A stretch of DNA of 64,000 nucleotides from Gavia stellata (lineage: Eukaryota > Chordata > Aves > Gaviiformes > Gaviidae): positions 25,572,880 to 25,636,879 of the forward strand of contig NC_082603.1 in the NCBI RefSeq assembly GCF_030936135.1, given 5' to 3'. Positions 60,496-64,000 of this stretch are shown in pieces. Positions within the stretch are counted from its first letter, which is position 1, and the number at the start of each line of letters is the position of its first letter. The translations under genes and the position numbers were made by a program. The notes under the pieces are model-generated. The model was not told where the DNA came from, did not search any database, and saw only the letters and a program-made list of their open reading frames with translations.

Positions 60496-63400
60496 GTACG
60501 GGCGTCACGCGGGGCTCGCCGTGACGTCGCCCGCGGTGACGTCGATGAGAGAGACGCCAAGCCGGGGTTGGCGGGTGCTCGGGAGGGTGGCGGTTCCCGG
60601 AGCCGGGGTGACCCCTGCGGCCGCTGAGGGGAGCGGTGCCGGGGACGGCCCCGCGGCGGGTGCTCCGAGGGAGGGCCGGCCCTTTGCTCCCCCGGTCAGC
60701 CCCGGCTGGGGGGGCACTGCTTCGCCGCCGTGGGCCGAGGCTGGCGGTGCTTCGCCGCCAGGCTCCCGCCTCCAGCTCCGCCCGGCCCGCCTGCGCAGGC
60801 AGGACGAGCCCCCGTGCTAACGGCGGCGGCGCCCGTCGCGCTCCTCGCGCGGCCGACGGCAGGCGGCACTGCCTCCCCGAGCCTCGGCGGCCGCCGCTCC
60901 GCCCCGCCCCGCCCCGCCGGCCCAGCTCAGGGGTGAAGCGGTCCGTCTGCGAGTCACTGCGGACTGGAGAGAGACCCCCGCGGCGCCCCGTGCATCTCCT
61001 CCGGGCGCGGGGAGGCAAACGGGGCGGCCCTTGCCCCGGGGGAGGTCGGAGCTCCGCTCTGCGGACCGGGGCCGGGGCCGGGGCCGGGGCCTCGGCACAG
61101 CAGTTGGCGGACTGGGGCTGGAAACGCCCCCCAGGAGCCGTGTCGCACCGCTGCTGGCGCGGGCTAATGAAGGGGCGTGAGAGGTGCGTTTCGTCTGCCC
61201 GGTGAAGCAGACCAAGGTTACCGCTCTGCCCTGGCACCGGCGGAGCACCAGCTGAACGACGGGCTTGCTCAGGCCCTTGATGGTGGTCCCAGTCTGAAAG
61301 GTCAGGAGAGTTAAATATACATCTGGACCCGCAGAGAGTAAAGTCGTCTAACCAAGCTTAAATTTTGATCTAAATGTAGAAACACCTGCATATTAAAGTG
61401 CAGACTACCTCATCCGTTTGTAAATGGCCTGCGGACACTGGCTCATTCTGCCCGCTGCAGGGGTCTCCCGTGCAGCTGAGGCAGCCTCTTCCGCTCTCCC
61501 GTGTTGAACTGTATACACTCAGTTTCCACCAAAACTTAGGGGTTCCCACTTTGCCCACCCCAGAGGCAATCTGCAGTAAATCAATCTACAATATCAAATA
61601 CAAATCAATCTACAATAAACCTGACCTTCCCCTCCTCGGGGAATGTTGTATTTGTCACCTGAAATATTTGTATTTCCTGCTTATATTATTGATCTGACAG
61701 AAAGTAAAAGGGAATGAGGTGCTGAGAGAAGTGAAATCTCCAGAATTTGGAAAGGAATTTAACACTGCTTTCTCAAAACACAGCAGCAGAATGAGGGGCA
61801 GAACCCAAATCAAAAAGGCTGCAGCTACTGGAGGGAAACCTTACAGCGCCGTATCTCTAGATTTAATTCTCATACAGCTAGCTCTGGTGCGCTGACTGAT
61901 GTATACTGGGAAATCAGCAAACTAACTTAGAGTCGCATCTCTAATTTCTTGTAACATCTCGATTCAGCATCTTAAACAAGAGCCACAAAACTGATTAAAC
62001 TTTGGGTTTGATATAAGAATGTATCTTTATAGTAAACTTAGTTTTCATTCTGTGTTTCCATACGGGCAGGTCTGCCTGCCGTTGTCACCTGTAAAGTCAC
62101 TTCCAGAATAATTTCACTGGTATTTAGAAGTGACCAGTATTTTGCATTTTCAGACTGAATATTAGAGTTACATTACTTGACATCTCTCTGAATGTTAGAC
62201 CTGGTCTTTACGGCATCCTGGGAGAGTGGGAGTTGTCATAACCTATTAAAAGACTGATGTTATTGTGCAATACATTAGTAGTGGAGTGCAGGGGTTTTTG
62301 GCCGTTATCTCCTCCTGCTTGGCAGATGCTGGTCTGAGCCCTGTCCCCCTGGTCATGTCTTCCTCCTGCCCTGGCTTGATCCCTCATTTCTGGACTGTGT
62401 GATAACACATCCAGCCCTGGAAACAAATATCAAAATGTGGCCATGTCACAATCCATGCACTACAGCTGACAGTTCTGGGAGATTTTAGCACTGCTAGGAG
62501 CTTCACATCCTTCATTTTCGCACATAAGCGTTTCCTGCTGAAGAAATAAACCATGCAACTTGTCGCATGAGCAAAACAGAAGCACCAGTTTCTGTCTGGC
62601 AGATGCTGAGGAAACAAAACTGTAAAAGCTTTATCTAAACCAAAACATCTGATTTGCATTGGCAAGACTGGTTGCTAGTACTTCCCTCTATGGTTTCTGA
62701 GCAGATCTCCATAAAGGCCAGTCTTGAGCTGAATGCAGTGGATGATTCTTATCTCTTACATCAAGGTACAGCTTCCAGAAACTGTAAATCCCAGTATGCA
62801 AAACAACTTGGTTTGAATGGAAGGCACTAGGCAGGTTGCATATCTGGGTTGCAAATGAAGCTGGCTATGCTTCTTGCCACTTTTTAAAATTCCTGCATGG
62901 CCACTAGCCAAAGAGTGGTGTCCCTGTTTTAATGGAGATTTGTTTTTCTTTGCCAAAGGTTGGATGGTACAATGCTCTTCTCCAGCCAGCCTTTCATCTA
63001 CCCTACCCAGACGACACACTGGCCTTTGTGGTCCTCAGCACACCTTCAATGTTTGACAAAGCCCTTAAACCTTTTGTGAACAAAGAACGGTTAAAAATAA
63101 TCAGGGATCCTGTGGATCAGTGTGTTTCTCATCATTTATCACGTGTGAAGGAGGTAAGAACCTGAAATACCAATTCCTTTTACTATTGTGGTGTGTAACC
63201 AGGTGGTTGTAGCAGTAGACAAAACCTTCCAGGTTCCTGCCCTTGCTCTTTGGAAGGGTAAAGCCTTATTCATGATGGTAAGAGCATCAACCGGCTGTTG
63301 ACCTGCTTTACTTGCATATTCTGCCTCTTTGCCATTACAACCTGTAGCTATGTAGAGTGCTTTACAGCCATAGTTTGAAAATCCAAGGCCACAAGTGTGC

Positions 63401-63682
63401 TGACAGACTTCAGTAGCAGGATGTGGAAATCTGCAGGCTTCACATGTGCCTGATTTGCTAGCATCCAGCACTTCTGTAGTGGCAAATCTTTTCCCATGAG
63501 CCTGGGCTGATGTTTTTTATTGTTCCCAGAAATTCCTTGACCAGAAGGTGGACGTCATCTTTGATTACGAGATTCTGCCAAGCCGAAAGCCCAAGTTCTT
63601 GGCGCAGACAGCTGCCCATGTTGCTGGAGCCGCATATTACTACCAAAGGAAGGATGTGAAGCTTGATCCTTGGGGGAAAAAG
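60424..63682 (+). CDS. MMACHC: MMACHC (cblC): cyanocobalamin reductase / alkylcobalamin dealkylase, coding exons 1-3 of 4
   Basis: MMACHC binds incoming vitamin B12 in the cytosol and removes its upper ligand: reductive decyanation of cyanocobalamin, and glutathione-dependent dealkylation of methyl- and adenosylcobalamin. It then hands cobalamin to MMADHC. Exons 60424-60495, 62959-63153 and 63530-63682 join in phase 0. They code 140 residues, about half of the usual 280. Exons 2 and 3 equal the human exons in length (195 and 153 nt). Hallmarks are CPFGFEV-like [38 protein letters not shown] and the cobalamin-pocket block [17 protein letters not shown]. In that block His119 corresponds to human His122, a residue mutated in cblC disease. 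The last exon (with the GGW-containing part) is beyond the window. The numbering is three residues shorter than in human because of a shorter N-terminus. Confidence 0.97.
60496..62958 (+). other. MMACHC: MMACHC intron 1
   Basis: The GC-rich first 700 bp includes a (GGGGCC)4 repeat, then the intron becomes AT-rich. GC-rich frames on both strands at 60.5-61.25 kb are composition artefacts. No other exon seen. Confidence 0.8.
61068..61091 (+). repeat. (GGGGCC)4 hexanucleotide repeat
   Basis: Four perfect GGGGCC copies on the sense strand of MMACHC, in intron 1 at the edge of the CpG island. Four G4 blocks make it quadruplex-capable. Confidence 0.9.
62959..63153 (+). CDS. MMACHC: MMACHC coding exon 2
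   Basis: Acceptor tgccaaag|GTT, donor GAG|gtaaga; 195 nt, phase 0-0, the same as human c.82-276. It codes [20 protein letters not shown] and then [19 protein letters not shown] through SHHLSRVKE. Confidence 0.97.
63154..63529 (+). other. MMACHC: MMACHC intron 2
   Basis: A 376-bp intron with acceptor attgttcccag. No other feature seen. Confidence 0.9.
63530..63682 (+). CDS. MMACHC: MMACHC coding exon 3
   Basis: Acceptor tgttcccag|AAA, donor AAG|gtgagg; 153 nt, phase 0-0, the same as human c.277-429. It contains [19 protein letters not shown] and [18 protein letters not shown]. Confidence 0.97.
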
Positions 63683-64000
63683 GTGAGGCAAAAACACATT
63701 CTGGGAAGAACCACCAAACTGCAATCGCTGAATCATACAACTATTATTTACTCATTAGTTCTTCCTGCAGAAAAATACAAAGTCCAGCTCGCATATAGGT
63801 GCACAAAGTGTTTCAGACAGAAATCAGAAGCTTCCAGGATTCTTTAGGGTGGTAGGGAGATGCATGCATGGAGAAGAATGTCTTGATCTATTAAACCTAC
63901 TTAGACAGGAGAATAAATTTCAGCGTAAAAGACGACCTGTTGCTTGGAGCATTATAAATAGAAAAAAAAATGCACTGTGGTTAATTTCTGTGTTAGATTT
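63683..64000 (+). other. MMACHC: MMACHC intron 3 (open at window edge)
   Basis: Sequence after the exon 3 donor. The final coding exon is not reached. Confidence 0.85.

Larger units (their letters stand above)
59560..61300. promoter_or_regulatory. bidirectional CpG-island promoter, CCDC163 / MMACHC
   Basis: High GC and CpG content spans both sides of the MMACHC start. The genes diverge from it, minus-strand CCDC163 and plus-strand MMACHC. No TATA box is seen. The core (60255-60410) carries two ZNF143/THAP11-type elements. Confidence 0.75.

Noticed and set aside
60491..61237. 248-codon minus-strand and 189-codon plus-strand frames in MMACHC intron 1
   Set aside because: CpG-island composition artefacts overlapping each other; the confirmed MMACHC splice donor is at 60496.

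Overview
The window is vertebrate nuclear DNA, most likely from a bird of the neoavian type. Three things point there: the gene order TESK2 - CCDC163 - MMACHC (the human 1p34.1 block), relics that resemble CR1 LINE 3' ends, and a solo LTR of a kind I recall as common in neoavian genomes. The split genes have canonical GT-AG introns and long non-coding stretches, so almost all short open frames are chance. There are no bacterial features, CRISPR arrays or recognisable RNA genes.

Layout. From 1 to about 20.9 kb is the 5' part of TESK2 on the minus strand. A non-coding first exon lies in a CpG island (donor at 20456) and the first coding exon at 12213-12516. AT-rich introns with unusually long G/C homopolymers fill the rest, and the remaining exons lie left of the window. 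From about 21.7 to 29.2 kb is intergenic DNA with one candidate regulatory block. From 29.2 to 45.3 kb is a plus-strand gene that I can reconstruct completely but cannot name. It has five phase-consistent coding exons (30028-30094, 40034-40504, 41590-41919, 42084-42250, 43054-43098) encoding a 359-residue type I membrane sialomucin-like protein: signal peptide, Ser/Thr/Pro-rich ectodomain with five N-glycosylation sequons, one transmembrane helix and a 34-residue tail ending in LYSY. To my knowledge mammals have no gene at this place. A 621-bp minus-oriented solo LTR with perfect 5-bp target duplications follows at 45972-46592.

From 50.6 to about 60.2 kb on the minus strand is a coiled-coil gene that I assign to CCDC163 by position. 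Its last six coding exons join in one frame; its 5' coding exons are unresolved. At 60.2-60.5 kb a CpG island forms the head-to-head promoter shared with MMACHC (plus strand), whose coding exons 1-3 match the human exon lengths and phases; exon 4 lies beyond the window. The promoter carries two ZNF143/THAP11-type elements, which fits the known control of MMACHC by HCFC1/THAP11/ZNF143.

The genes do not form one pathway. TESK2 is an actin-regulating kinase and MMACHC processes vitamin B12. The mucin-like protein would act at a cell surface, and CCDC163 is a coiled-coil protein of unknown role. The best candidate for something undescribed is the mucin-like gene.
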